Below the pieces are notes generated by a model, which saw only the letters and a program-made list of their open reading frames with translations, was not told the DNA's origin and did not search any database. From NCBI RefSeq assembly GCF_041075285.1, contig NZ_CP163512.1, forward strand, positions 3,782,001-3,846,000: a stretch of DNA of 64,000 bases. Reading direction: 5' to 3'. Both the position numbers and the translations under genes were made by a program. Source of the stretch: Providencia rettgeri. GTDB lineage: Bacteria; Pseudomonadota; Gammaproteobacteria; Enterobacterales; Enterobacteriaceae. Positions 34,902 through 44,166 of the stretch are shown in pieces. Within the stretch, counting starts at the first letter, position 1. Each line of letters opens with the position of its first letter.

Positions 34902-35984
34902 ATGAAACACATGTTTTTAGCTCTTTCATTATTTTTCATTTGCCTGAATACACAAGCAGAAGAAATGCGCTTAAGCGTTACGAATCCACAACAGGTGATG
35001 GCGGTTGATATCGTCACTATTCCCGGGAAATTTGTGGCAAAAAATGAAATTTCAATTGGTTCCCCGTTGCAACAACAAATGGTTACCGCAGTGTTTGTGG
35101 AAGAGGGGGAATGGGTGGAAAAAGGGCAACTGCTTGCGACATTGGAATCACCGATCCAAAGTGCAGGGGTGAATCAGTTAAAAGCAGAGATAGACAAAGC
35201 CGCTGCGTACATTAAACAGCAAGAAGCGCTCAACGCCCAATCTCAACAAGAATTGCAACGGTTATCGCCGCTGGCAAAAACCGGGGTGATTTCGGCGAAT
35301 GAGTTTGGTAAAGCCAAATCAGAAGCCGCCGCACAGCGTGCATTGTTAACAGCTAGCCGTGCTGAGCTACGACAACTAAAAGCGCAGTTAATGCGTGAGC
35401 AAAGCCAAGAAGACAAATCAAAAATTATTGCCCCTGTTTCAGGGGTGATCAGTGAGCGTCATGCCATGAATGGCATGTTATCGGATAATAGTTTGTTATT
35501 TAAACTGATTGAAGATAATGAATTGGAGTTTGAGGCACTCGCACACCCTTCAGAACTTTCGCGTATTGTCGGTAGCAATCCTGTTACGCTCAACCTTGAT
35601 GAAAATCAGTCAATATCAGGAAAACTGCGTTATTTATCACCCAAAATAGACGCATTAACACAACTTGGGAAAATCCGTGTTGCTCTCACAGAGCCAGCTA
35701 AACATGTGCGTTTAGGGGAAACGGGCACAATGGTGTACAGCAATTCACCGCGTGAACAGTTGTCGTTACCTTATAGCGCCATCCGTACAGAACCCAATGG
35801 TGAGCGTTTTATTTTTACCGTGACAGACGGCAAAGTGGCGAAACAAAAAATACAAATTGGCAAAATTCAACAAGGGCGAGTGGAAGTGTTAACCCCATTA
35901 GCGTCGAATTTAGATGTTGTGACTTATGCGCAGGCTTTTTTATCCGATGATGACATTGTTGTGCCTGTAAAGGATAGTCAATGA
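34902..35984 (+). CDS. RND efflux periplasmic adaptor subunit
   Basis: A 360-residue membrane fusion protein. A cleavable signal (MKHMFLALSLFFICLNTQA) is followed by a lipoyl-like half motif (VFVEEGEWVEKGQLLATLES), a coiled-coil hairpin (about residues 90-160), the second lipoyl half (IIAPVSGVISERHAMNGML) and a beta-barrel. It overlaps the RND gene by four bases (ATGA). It is shorter and less conserved than AcrA; no outer-membrane channel gene is adjacent, so a TolC-type protein elsewhere is likely used. No local regulator is seen. Confidence 0.88.
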   Translation: MKHMFLALSLFFICLNTQAEEMRLSVTNPQQVMAVDIVTIPGKFVAKNEISIGSPLQQQMVTAVFVEEGEWVEKGQLLATLESPIQSAGVNQLKAEIDKAAAYIKQQEALNAQSQQELQRLSPLAKTGVISANEFGKAKSEAAAQRALLTASRAELRQLKAQLMREQSQEDKSKIIAPVSGVISERHAMNGMLSDNSLLFKLIEDNELEFEALAHPSELSRIVGSNPVTLNLDENQSISGKLRYLSPKIDALTQLGKIRVALTEPAKHVRLGETGTMVYSNSPREQLSLPYSAIRTEPNGERFIFTVTDGKVAKQKIQIGKIQQGRVEVLTPLASNLDVVTYAQAFLSDDDIVVPVKDSQ

Positions 35985-38900
35985 AATTACAGTTATCTTC
36001 TTGGGCCATCACGCGGCCGATTCCTACGATAGTGATGTTTTTGGCATTGACCATCGCGGGGTTATTTTCGTTTCATCAATTACCAGTGACTGCAAACCCT
36101 GTGGTCACGTTTCCGATCGTCACCGTCACCGTAACGCAAGATGGCTCATCGCCAACAGAACTGGAAAATGCGGTGACAAAGCGAGTTGAACGTGCGGTAT
36201 CTGGGATCCCTGGAATTCGTCATATCACCTCTTCCATTAGTGAAGGTGCATCGACAACCACCATTGAGTTTGACCTCAGTGTGGATGCGCATGTTGCGAC
36301 AAATGACGTGCGCGAAAAAATGGGGCAGATCCGTGGAGAGCTACCTCAAACGATTGATGAACCGCTGATTAACCGTATTGATGTCGAAGGTGGGGCGATT
36401 TTACGTTATGCCGTTTCATCTGAAACTGAATCACTCGCGGATTTATCTTGGTTTGTGGATGACACGGTGAGTAAGCAATTGATCACTGTACCGGGGGTGC
36501 AAAAAGTCAGCCGTTTAGGGGATACCGAGCGAGTGATCCGCATTGAACCTGATGCGAACAAATTAGCGGCAATGCAAATTTCCATAGCCAGTATCAATGA
36601 ATTACTGAAAAACAATCATCAGAATTCCGCTGGCGGGAACGCAAAATATCACTCATTGCAACATACTATTCGTGTATTAGGTGAAAAATCCACAGCGGAT
36701 GAGATTAAGAACATCATGCTACCGATTGATAACTTGCAATCTATACGGCTGGGCGAAATTGCTAATATTTATGATGGTCATAAGAATGTGAAGTCGATTT
36801 CTCAATTCAATGGTAAAGATGTCGTGGGTTTTGCCGTTTACCGTGCTAAAGGTTCTAGTGATACCAAGGTGGCGCAAGGGGTTGCTGAAGCGGTCGAAAA
36901 GTTGCAAAAAGCGAATCCAGCGATTGATATTCACTTGATCTCCTCAACGGTTAAATACACGGAGTCCAGCTTCTTTTTAACCATTCAAACCTTGCTAGAG
37001 GGGGCGTTCTTAACCGTTGTTATCGTCTTTTTCTTTTTAAAAAGTTGGCGTGCAACCTTAGTGGCTGCGGTGGCATTGCCGTTATCGATTCTGCCAACCT
37101 TTTTTGTTTTGGCACTGTTTGATTACAGTTTGAATAGTATTACGTTGCTGGCGTTAACATTAGTTATTGGGATACTGGTGGATGATGCGATTGTTGAAAT
37201 TGAAAATATCCAAAAGTATATCGAACGCGGTGAACGCCCTTATTTGGCGGCGCTGAAAGCATCCGATGCCATTGGTTTTGCGATTGTGGCGATCACACTA
37301 ACCATTGTGGCGGTATTTTTACCTGTTAGTTTTATTGGTGGCTTTGTTGGGCAGTATTTCGTGCCATTTGGTGTGACGGTGTCGGCAGCGGTGCTATCTT
37401 CGTTACTCGTCGCGCGATTGGTGACACCTTTAATGGCAGCGTATGTGCTCTTGCCACAAAAAAGGGATCATAATGGTGTAAAAACGCCAAACTGGATTGC
37501 GCGTTACACGCGGTTTTTATCGTTAACGTTAAAGCATCGAAAACTCGCATCTGTATTAGCAGGGGGCTTTTTAATTGGTTCGGTCGCCGTGACCAGTTTG
37601 TTACCTGTAGGCTTTATGCCTGATGGCGATATCAGTATTAGTCAAATTAATATTGAGCTACCACCGGGAACACCTGTTGAGCAAACACAGCAGAAGATTA
37701 ATGAGATCACCAAGCAGTTAAAAGGTAGACCTGAAATTATTTCAACTTATACGGTAGCTGGGATCGCCGACGATTCAGAAGGTATTGCGCAACACAAAGG
37801 CGAAATGATCCTTACGTTAGTTGAACCAAGCGAACGTGAATTATCACAAAAGCAATTTGAGCTTGAAATAGGTGAATTGTTAAGTGAAAAAACGGATGCG
37901 CGCTATACCTTTAGTAACAGCAATGGTGGCAAAGAGTTCTCCTTGATGTTTACAGGTACAGATCCCCAAGAGCTTGAAACCTCAATGCAAAAACTGCGCG
38001 ACGCAATGGCCAAAGTAGAAGGGCTGAAAAATGTTCAAGTTATGAAACCCTTATTACGTAAAGAGCTGATTGTTAAACCGAATTTGGTTGATATTGGCCG
38101 AACGGGAGTCAATGTTGAGGATATTGCGAATACATTGCGTATTGCAACTATGGGGGAGGCTAATTCACGTAGTGCTAAGTTTAATTTACCCGACAGGCAA
38201 CTGGCGGTGCAGGTGATTTTGCCTGAATATCAACAACATAATATTGATGTACTGAACAATTTATATGTAAAAAGTACAAGGGAGCAAGCCGTACCGCTGA
38301 AATCGGTCGCTAAAATCGAATCCAGTGACGGACCTTCACAAATTGAGCGAATTAACCGACAAAGGCAAATGTCGATAGAAGCCAATCTTGAAGGCTTAAC
38401 ACTCGGTGAAGCGCTGGAAATTGTGATGCAACTTCCTGAATATCAACAATTACCCCACAGTGTTTCACAAGTGGAGTATGGTGATATGGAATATATGATT
38501 GATATGTTTGAGCGTTTTGGCACCACGATGGTATTTAGTATTTTGTTGGTATTTGCCATTTTAATTGTGCTGTTTAAGGACTTTATGCAGCCGATTACCA
38601 TACTGGTGGCGCTGCCGTTTTCCATTGGAGGTGCCATTATCGCCCTTGTTTTATATGGCGCGATGATCGATTTACCGGTGATTATCGGTATTTTAATGCT
38701 GATGGGGATTGTGACGAAAAACTCAATTTTGCTAGTGGAATTCATTCTTGAAAAACAGCGTTCGGGGATGCCAAGAGAAGCGGCAATCATAGAAGCCGGG
38801 CAAGAGCGTATTCGTCCTATTATCATGACCACATTTGCCATGATTGCGGGGATGATCCCCCTTGTGTTAACTAGCGGTGCTGATGCAGGATTTAGAGCAC

Positions 38901-39067
38901 CAATGGCGATTGCGGTGATAGGTGGCTTACTCAGTTCGACGATCTTGAGTTTATTATTTGTACCAGTGATTTATAGTTTGCTGGATGATTTAAAACATAA
39001 ATTATTACCGCAACTCGCAAAACTTACGTCGGTGACGCCAGAAGACCGTAATATTACGCAGTGGTAA
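35981..39067 (+). CDS. RND multidrug efflux transporter (HAE1 family)
   Basis: A 1028-residue inner-membrane RND pump with twelve transmembrane segments and two large periplasmic loops. The proton-relay motif VDDAIVEIEN in TM4 (equivalent to Asp407/408 of AcrB) and the TM10 TKNSILLVEF with the relay lysine are present. It resembles shorter MexF/VexB-like and uncharacterised HAE1 pumps more than AcrB (1049). It follows its adaptor in a four-base overlap, and a hairpin at 39174-39208 lies after its stop. Substrate range is not predictable. Confidence 0.92.
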   Translation: MKLQLSSWAITRPIPTIVMFLALTIAGLFSFHQLPVTANPVVTFPIVTVTVTQDGSSPTELENAVTKRVERAVSGIPGIRHITSSISEGASTTTIEFDLSVDAHVATNDVREKMGQIRGELPQTIDEPLINRIDVEGGAILRYAVSSETESLADLSWFVDDTVSKQLITVPGVQKVSRLGDTERVIRIEPDANKLAAMQISIASINELLKNNHQNSAGGNAKYHSLQHTIRVLGEKSTADEIKNIMLPIDNLQSIRLGEIANIYDGHKNVKSISQFNGKDVVGFAVYRAKGSSDTKVAQGVAEAVEKLQKANPAIDIHLISSTVKYTESSFFLTIQTLLEGAFLTVVIVFFFLKSWRATLVAAVALPLSILPTFFVLALFDYSLNSITLLALTLVIGILVDDAIVEIENIQKYIERGERPYLAALKASDAIGFAIVAITLTIVAVFLPVSFIGGFVGQYFVPFGVTVSAAVLSSLLVARLVTPLMAAYVLLPQKRDHNGVKTPNWIARYTRFLSLTLKHRKLASVLAGGFLIGSVAVTSLLPVGFMPDGDISISQINIELPPGTPVEQTQQKINEITKQLKGRPEIISTYTVAGIADDSEGIAQHKGEMILTLVEPSERELSQKQFELEIGELLSEKTDARYTFSNSNGGKEFSLMFTGTDPQELETSMQKLRDAMAKVEGLKNVQVMKPLLRKELIVKPNLVDIGRTGVNVEDIANTLRIATMGEANSRSAKFNLPDRQLAVQVILPEYQQHNIDVLNNLYVKSTREQAVPLKSVAKIESSDGPSQIERINRQRQMSIEANLEGLTLGEALEIVMQLPEYQQLPHSVSQVEYGDMEYMIDMFERFGTTMVFSILLVFAILIVLFKDFMQPITILVALPFSIGGAIIALVLYGAMIDLPVIIGILMLMGIVTKNSILLVEFILEKQRSGMPREAAIIEAGQERIRPIIMTTFAMIAGMIPLVLTSGADAGFRAPMAIAVIGGLLSSTILSLLFVPVIYSLLDDLKHKLLPQLAKLTSVTPEDRNITQW

Positions 39068-39090
39068 ATGCAAACAGGGTAATACGTGGG

Positions 39091-39195
39091 TTTCAGACTG
39101 CTGACAAACATAATATGTTTGTCGGCAGGTTGGATAGGTTTTGAAAACCAACTATTGATTTTTGCCTGATAATACAAAGTGGGAAAATGATGCTT
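39091..39195 (+). repeat. Dispersed repeat, copy B
   Basis: The inverse complement matches 20986-21097 through TTTTCAAAACCTATCC, the CAAACATATTATGTTTGTCAG palindrome block and the AATCAAT/CACTTTGT end. Position is again just beyond a gene end. See copy A for a comparison. Confidence 0.85.
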
Positions 39196-39208
39196 TATCC
39201 CACTTTGT
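39174..39208 (+). terminator. Hairpin after the RND operon
   Basis: ACAAAGTGGG (39174-39183) and CCCACTTTGT (39199-39208) form a perfect 10-bp stem with a 15-base loop; no T tract follows. It overlaps the end of dispersed repeat B and probably ends or stabilises the efflux transcript. The bases 39209-39512 show no convincing gene. Confidence 0.55.
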
Positions 39209-39512
39209 TAACAACCTCAAGGCGGTCAATACGCCCATTTTTACCCAACATATCACTATTGCAGGAAAAGGTGGCAAAGAGGATAAATGCTATTCATGTA
39301 GTCAATTAATGGACTCGGTAGAAAACAAGTTAATTTATGCCTTGATAACAATCAAAAACAGTTACACTCATTTTCAAGGTATTGCGCTGTCCTCGAATAT
39401 TTCCCAAACACATCAAAAAAAGAATAGTTATTATCAAATTGGTGGCGTTAATATATTGGATTGGTATTCTTTTATTCAAATCAAACATCCAATTATGAAT
39501 AGTCAAATTTAA

Positions 39513-39689
39513 ATGAAACATAAAATAAATCTATTGGATTTAATTGGATTATATTTTATTTATTTGATATCTATCAATGAATTACCTGTTTTTAGTGGTG
39601 CTTGTTTTATTTGTAAAATATTAACTCTTGCATTATTTCATTTACTTCTTGAATATAGAGGGAGAATTAATATTGATTTTAGACCCTGA
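39513..39689 (+). CDS. Possible 58-residue hydrophobic protein upstream of emrA
   Basis: An open frame from ATG 39513 encodes MKHKINLLDLIGLYFIYLIS, a short polar piece and a second hydrophobic helix (CKILTLALFHLLLEYRG). It ends eight bases before the emrA start, with which it might be coupled. No good ribosome site precedes it, so reality is uncertain. I do not recognise the family. Small membrane proteins (DUF1656/AaeX type) are common before HlyD-like pumps, but sequence similarity is not evident here. Confidence 0.3.
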   Translation: MKHKINLLDLIGLYFIYLISINELPVFSGACFICKILTLALFHLLLEYRGRINIDFRP

Positions 39690-39697
39690 GAGTTATT

Positions 39698-40870
39698 ATG
39701 AGTCAATCAACCCATTCAGAAACAAATAATCAAAAAACGAAAAATGAAAAACGTCGAACAATATGGATGATCATTGCCACAATAATCATTATTTTATTAT
39801 TTGTGGCTTATGGCGTTTATTGGTTTTTAGTTTTACGCTTTCAAGAATATACCGATGATGCTTATGTCTCGGGGTTACAAATTCCTATTATTGCGCAAAC
39901 AACTGGCAATGTAACTCAAGTCAATTTTGAAAATACGGACTTAGTGAAAGCCGGTGATGTGCTGGTGGTTTTGGATAAAACCAATGCTCAACTCGCCTTT
40001 GAGCAAGCTAAGCACGATTTAGCGACCACAGTCCGTAAGACCAAAGAGTTATATATTAATGGTGATGAATATCAGGCGCAAATACAGAAAAACCGCGTCT
40101 CACTTGCGCAAGCTCAGAAAGATTACCAGCGCCGTGCAGCACTTGGGCGCAGCGGTACTATCTCAAAAGAAGACCTACAGCATGCCCAAGAAGCGGTGCA
40201 ATTAGCTCAAGCCGCGTTAGACATTTCCGTTCAACAATATAATGCCAATCGCGCGTTATTACGGAATACGGCATTAAGAAAACAACCCGCTATCCAACAA
40301 GCGGCTGATAGTGTGCGTAGTGCGTGGATTAATTTGCAACGCACTGAAATTAAAAGCCCAATGACAGGCTATGTTTCACGGCGTAATGTGCAAGTCGGCT
40401 CCCAAGTGAGCCCCCAAAGCTCTTTAATGGCTATTGTGCCTGTTCAACCGGTTTGGGTTGATGCTAATTTCAAAGAAACTCAGCTTGAAAAAGTGCGCAT
40501 AGGGCAGCCTGCCACCATTAACAGCGATTTTTATGGTGACAATATCGTGTATAACGGCACGGTGGTCGGCTTAGACATGGGAACGGGAAGCGCATTTTCG
40601 TTATTGCCTGCGCAAAACGCCACGGGGAACTGGATCAAGGTGGTTCAACGCTTACCTGTGCGCATTGAGCTTGACCCGGAGCAAGTGGCCAAATACCCAT
40701 TGCGCATTGGTTTATCAATGAATGTTACCATTGATATTAAAGACCAAAATGGTCCCGTGTTAGCCGAAGTTCAGCGTACCACCCCTGCGTTTGAAAGTGA
40801 TGTATTAGTGCTAAACTTGGCCGATGTCGACCACATTATCGAAAGCATTATCAGTGATAATGCGGACTAG
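39698..40870 (+). CDS. emrA: Membrane fusion protein EmrA
   Basis: A 390-residue HlyD/EmrA adaptor with one N-terminal membrane anchor (about residues 23-46), a lipoyl half (GNVTQVNFENTDLVKAGDVLVVLD), a helical hairpin with repeated AQ residues and the second lipoyl half (ERTEIKSPMTGYVSRR region). It is close to E. coli EmrA (390 residues) and precedes emrB by 16 bases. The pair exports hydrophobic protonophores and antibiotics through TolC in E. coli. No emrR/mprA regulator lies upstream. Confidence 0.93.
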   Translation: MSQSTHSETNNQKTKNEKRRTIWMIIATIIIILLFVAYGVYWFLVLRFQEYTDDAYVSGLQIPIIAQTTGNVTQVNFENTDLVKAGDVLVVLDKTNAQLAFEQAKHDLATTVRKTKELYINGDEYQAQIQKNRVSLAQAQKDYQRRAALGRSGTISKEDLQHAQEAVQLAQAALDISVQQYNANRALLRNTALRKQPAIQQAADSVRSAWINLQRTEIKSPMTGYVSRRNVQVGSQVSPQSSLMAIVPVQPVWVDANFKETQLEKVRIGQPATINSDFYGDNIVYNGTVVGLDMGTGSAFSLLPAQNATGNWIKVVQRLPVRIELDPEQVAKYPLRIGLSMNVTIDIKDQNGPVLAEVQRTTPAFESDVLVLNLADVDHIIESIISDNAD

Positions 40871-40886
40871 CTCGTAAGGAGTGGCT

Positions 40887-42410
40887 GTGGCAGATATCCA
40901 ACCCCTAAAGGGGGCGAAGCTAGTTTGGGCGACCATCGCATTATCGCTTGCAACCTTTATGCAAGTGCTCGATTCCACTATTGCAAACGTGGCTATTCCG
41001 ACTATTGCGGGTAACCTTGGTGTTTCCGTATCACAAGGTACGTGGGTGATCACCTCATTTGGGGTGTCGAACGCGATTTCGATTGCGATTTCGGGGTATC
41101 TCGCTAAGCGTTTTGGTGAAATTCGTGTTTTCTTATGGGCGACAGCTCTTTTTACTTTATTTTCATTGCTTTGTGGTTTTTCAGATAGCCTTGGGATGCT
41201 GATTTTATATCGCGTTTTACAAGGTGCTGTTGCAGGACCTGTCATTCCGTTATCCCAAAGCCTAATTATGCGCTGTTATCCGCCTAAAATGCAGAATATG
41301 GCATTGGCCTTTTGGTCGATGACGATTATCTTAGCCCCCGTATTCGGCCCAATTTTTGGCGGGTATATTAGTGATAACTTTCATTGGGGCTGGATATTCT
41401 TTATGAACGTGCCTTTAGGGATTTTCGTGATTATCGTGGGGGCGATTATCCTTAAAGGGATGGAATCGACAGTGGTCAAAATGCCGTTCAATGTGATTGG
41501 ATTGGCACTATTATCTGTGGGTGTTGGTTGCTTACAAGTGTTGCTGGATAAAGGGAAAGAGCTAGGCTGGCTGGCATCGAATGAAATTGTGATTTTAGCG
41601 GTGGTTTCTGCCATTGCGTTGGTATTTCTCGTGATTTGGGAACTGACCGATAAAAACCCGATTGTTGAGTTGTCTTTATTTAAATCGCGCAACTTCACGA
41701 TTGGAACCATTTCAGTCAGTTTGGCGTATATGGCATATTTTGGGGCGATTGTGTTATTACCTCAATTGCTGCAAGAAGTGTATGGCTATACCGCAACTTG
41801 GGCAGGGCTTGCACTTGCGCCAATTGGCTTGTTACCGGTTCTTTTTTCAGCGCCAGTGGCAAAATTATCCGATTTTCTGGATATCCGTTGGATAGTCACT
41901 TTTAGCTTTGTGTTTTATGCCATTTGTTTCTTTTGGCGGGCGTATACCTTCGAACCCAGCATGGGGTTCTCAGCGGTGGTTTGGCCGCAATTAGTGCAGG
42001 GCATGGCGGTGGCGTGTTTCTTTATGCCATTGACGACGCTAACGCTTTCAGGGCTTCCACCTGAAAAACTGGCTTCGGCTTCCAGTTTGGCTAACTTTTT
42101 CCGTACATTAGCGGGGTCAATAGGGACATCAATTACGACAACGATGTGGAGCGATCGTGAGTCTGTGCACCACAGCCAACTTACTGAATTTATTACCGAC
42201 TATAACCCAGAGTCTTTAGCGATGTACCAAGGCATGGCGGCTCACGGTTTAACTACCGAGCAAACTTCGGGTTTTATTGCGCAGCAAATTACTAGCCAAG
42301 GGCTCATTATTGCGGCGAATGAAATATTCTGGTTATGTGGCTGGGTATTTATTGTGTTAATCATTACCGTTTGGTTTGCTAAGCCACCCTTTGGTAATAA
42401 TACGAAGTAA
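40887..42410 (+). CDS. emrB: DHA2-family drug:H+ antiporter EmrB
   Basis: A 507-residue, 14-segment MFS exporter very like E. coli EmrB (ALSLATFMQVLDSTIANVAI, GTWVITSFGVSNAI, SFKSRNFTIGTISVSLAY region and the end ANEIFWLCGWVF). GTG 40887 is chosen since the AAGGA at 40876-40880 would touch GTG 40881. Motif C (ILAPVFGPIFGGY) is present. A strong bidirectional hairpin follows at 42427-42457. Confidence 0.94.
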   Translation: MADIQPLKGAKLVWATIALSLATFMQVLDSTIANVAIPTIAGNLGVSVSQGTWVITSFGVSNAISIAISGYLAKRFGEIRVFLWATALFTLFSLLCGFSDSLGMLILYRVLQGAVAGPVIPLSQSLIMRCYPPKMQNMALAFWSMTIILAPVFGPIFGGYISDNFHWGWIFFMNVPLGIFVIIVGAIILKGMESTVVKMPFNVIGLALLSVGVGCLQVLLDKGKELGWLASNEIVILAVVSAIALVFLVIWELTDKNPIVELSLFKSRNFTIGTISVSLAYMAYFGAIVLLPQLLQEVYGYTATWAGLALAPIGLLPVLFSAPVAKLSDFLDIRWIVTFSFVFYAICFFWRAYTFEPSMGFSAVVWPQLVQGMAVACFFMPLTTLTLSGLPPEKLASASSLANFFRTLAGSIGTSITTTMWSDRESVHHSQLTEFITDYNPESLAMYQGMAAHGLTTEQTSGFIAQQITSQGLIIAANEIFWLCGWVFIVLIITVWFAKPPFGNNTK

Positions 42411-42426
42411 TTATCTTTGACTGAAT

Positions 42427-42457
42427 GATTGAGGAACCCGATTGCGGTTCCTTAATC
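42427..42457. terminator. Bidirectional terminator between emrB and paaY
   Basis: GATTGAGGAACC and GGTTCCTTAATC form a 12-bp stem (one G-T pair) around a seven-base loop, with a following TCGTTTT on the plus strand. It separates the convergent emrB and paaY. Confidence 0.8.
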
Positions 42458-42460
42458 GTT

Positions 42461-43054
42461 TTAAAGCTGAGATTTTGGGATAATATTGTCAAACTTAAGC
42501 ACAGGACGGTTGGCATCTATCTCGGTTAATGGCTCAACTTCTTGAAAAGTATTTAAACAGCGAGTGACGAGGTTCTGGTAATCTTTGGTGCCGCTGCTTT
42601 TCCAGGCAATCTCTTGTTCTGATAACGTGCGTAAAACTTTGGCTGGAGTGCCTAGGATCAGGCTATTGTCTGCGAATATGGCTTCTGCTTTGACAAAAGT
42701 GCAAGCACCAACAATTGAATTTTCACCAATCACAGCACCGTCCATGATCACGCTATTCATCCCCACGAGGGCGTTGCGTTTGATATGGCAGCCATGCAAA
42801 ATAGCACCGTGGCCGATATGGCCATCTTCCTCAATGATTGTGTCAAATTGCGGGAACCCATGCATCACGCAATTATCTTGCACATTCGCTCCATCTTTAA
42901 TGATTAAACGACCAAAATCACCGCGTAAGCTGGCATTGGGGCCAATATAGACATTTTTACCAATGACGACATCGCCGATAACGACCGCTGTGGGGTGAAC
43001 AAAACTGTCTGGACTAACAACAGGTGTAATACCATCGATTTGATAAAAAGGCAT
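42461..43054 (-). CDS. paaY: PaaY thioesterase, gamma-carbonic-anhydrase-like
   Basis: A 197-residue left-handed beta-helix protein with hexapeptide repeats ([33 protein letters not shown]) and the metal histidines of gamma-carbonic anhydrases (MHGFP and [10 protein letters not shown]). In E. coli PaaY is a thioesterase that removes ring-cleavage by-products from CoA. It is the last gene of the paa minus-strand run, 22 bases after paaX. Confidence 0.92.
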   Translation of the reverse strand: MPFYQIDGITPVVSPDSFVHPTAVVIGDVVIGKNVYIGPNASLRGDFGRLIIKDGANVQDNCVMHGFPQFDTIIEEDGHIGHGAILHGCHIKRNALVGMNSVIMDGAVIGENSIVGACTFVKAEAIFADNSLILGTPAKVLRTLSEQEIAWKSSGTKDYQNLVTRCLNTFQEVEPLTEIDANRPVLKFDNIIPKSQL

Positions 43055-43076
43055 AAAGGCTCCTTAAGCTATTCGT

Positions 43077-44015
43077 TTAGGCGGCGATATCCCGCAATAC
43101 TCCACCAAAACGCCGATAGTAAGCGTTAGAAGGTTGAGGGAGTTCACCGACGGTGGTTTCGCCATTTTCTGACACATATTGCGTTGCAGCTTGATCGATA
43201 CGTTGATAAATATTAGTGCACAAATGGCGTGCAATATGACCTTCCCATTGGGGGGGCAAAAGTTCGTCCGGTAATAGTGGGTCTTTAAGGGTGACGCGAC
43301 GATAAAAGTGGATCAGAAGCAAGCGTAATTGAAAACAATGCTCGGGGCTGATTTGTGCGCCCGCATTATCTTTGAGTAATAGCGCCAGTGGTCTAAATAA
43401 GGAAATAAACTGGTGATAATGCTCTGAGATATCTTGCAAAGACCATGCTTGTGACACCAAGTCTTTCAGGTTTTTTTCTGAGCGATTGTAGGGGTAGTCA
43501 GCGTGAAAATAAATCACTTGCTCAGTGGCATTGAGCTCATTTAATAACGCAGGAATATCACTTTGTGCACAGCTTGGTGCAGCCATTAAAGAGGTATTAA
43601 ATTGCCCAAACCCTAGCCAACTAAGCTCTTTTTTTAAGCGATTTTTTTCTTCTTTATCAGCGGCTTCTAATAATAATAAATCCCATTTGCCATCCCAATC
43701 AGGCTGCTGTGCAAGGTAAATTTTTTGCTCCGCACGCCGAAACCGGCTCTGACCCCGTGCTGAGATTCGGTAGTAGCTGCGCCGTCCAATCTTTTCGACA
43801 TCTAACCAACCTTCTTTTTGCAAGCGAAAAACAGAGGTGCGTACAAAGCGGTCAGTAAACCCCATCGGCTCTAATAGTTTGCTTAGGCTACCTAACCAAA
43901 TCTCACCTCCACGGTGATGCAGTGCATCACCATAAAGGGAGCTAATCAGCGATGTACCACTGATGGGTTGGCTGGCGATAGCATGTTGGATAAATTGATC
44001 GAGTTTAGTATTCAT
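43077..44015 (-). CDS. paaX: Phenylacetyl-CoA-responsive repressor PaaX
   Basis: A 312-residue GntR-like repressor (E. coli PaaX 316) with an N-terminal helix-turn-helix (TDRFVRTSVFRLQKEGWLDVEKIGRRSYYRIS) and a central Cas2-like domain (WDGKWDLLLLEAADKEEKNRLKKELSWLGFG). It is relieved by phenylacetyl-CoA. Its target should be the RTGATTCGY-like site upstream of paaA. It is separated from paaK by a 151-base gap and has its own promoter in E. coli. Confidence 0.94.
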   Translation of the reverse strand: MNTKLDQFIQHAIASQPISGTSLISSLYGDALHHRGGEIWLGSLSKLLEPMGFTDRFVRTSVFRLQKEGWLDVEKIGRRSYYRISARGQSRFRRAEQKIYLAQQPDWDGKWDLLLLEAADKEEKNRLKKELSWLGFGQFNTSLMAAPSCAQSDIPALLNELNATEQVIYFHADYPYNRSEKNLKDLVSQAWSLQDISEHYHQFISLFRPLALLLKDNAGAQISPEHCFQLRLLLIHFYRRVTLKDPLLPDELLPPQWEGHIARHLCTNIYQRIDQAATQYVSENGETTVGELPQPSNAYYRRFGGVLRDIAA

Positions 44016-44166
44016 TTATGCTTCATCCATAAATTTTATGTATCAGAATGCTTCCTGAATAGTAGACATAAAAGTGAATATTGTCTCGTTTCGTTTTTTG
44101 CTAAAGCCTGTTTTACCAATAAGGCATATTAGATAACTGACGGTAAATATGTCCTAATATGTTGAT

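Noticed and set aside
39162..39512. 116-codon plus-strand frame between the RND pump and emrA
   Set aside because: It begins inside the dispersed repeat and hairpin, has no ribosome site and the product resembles no family I know.
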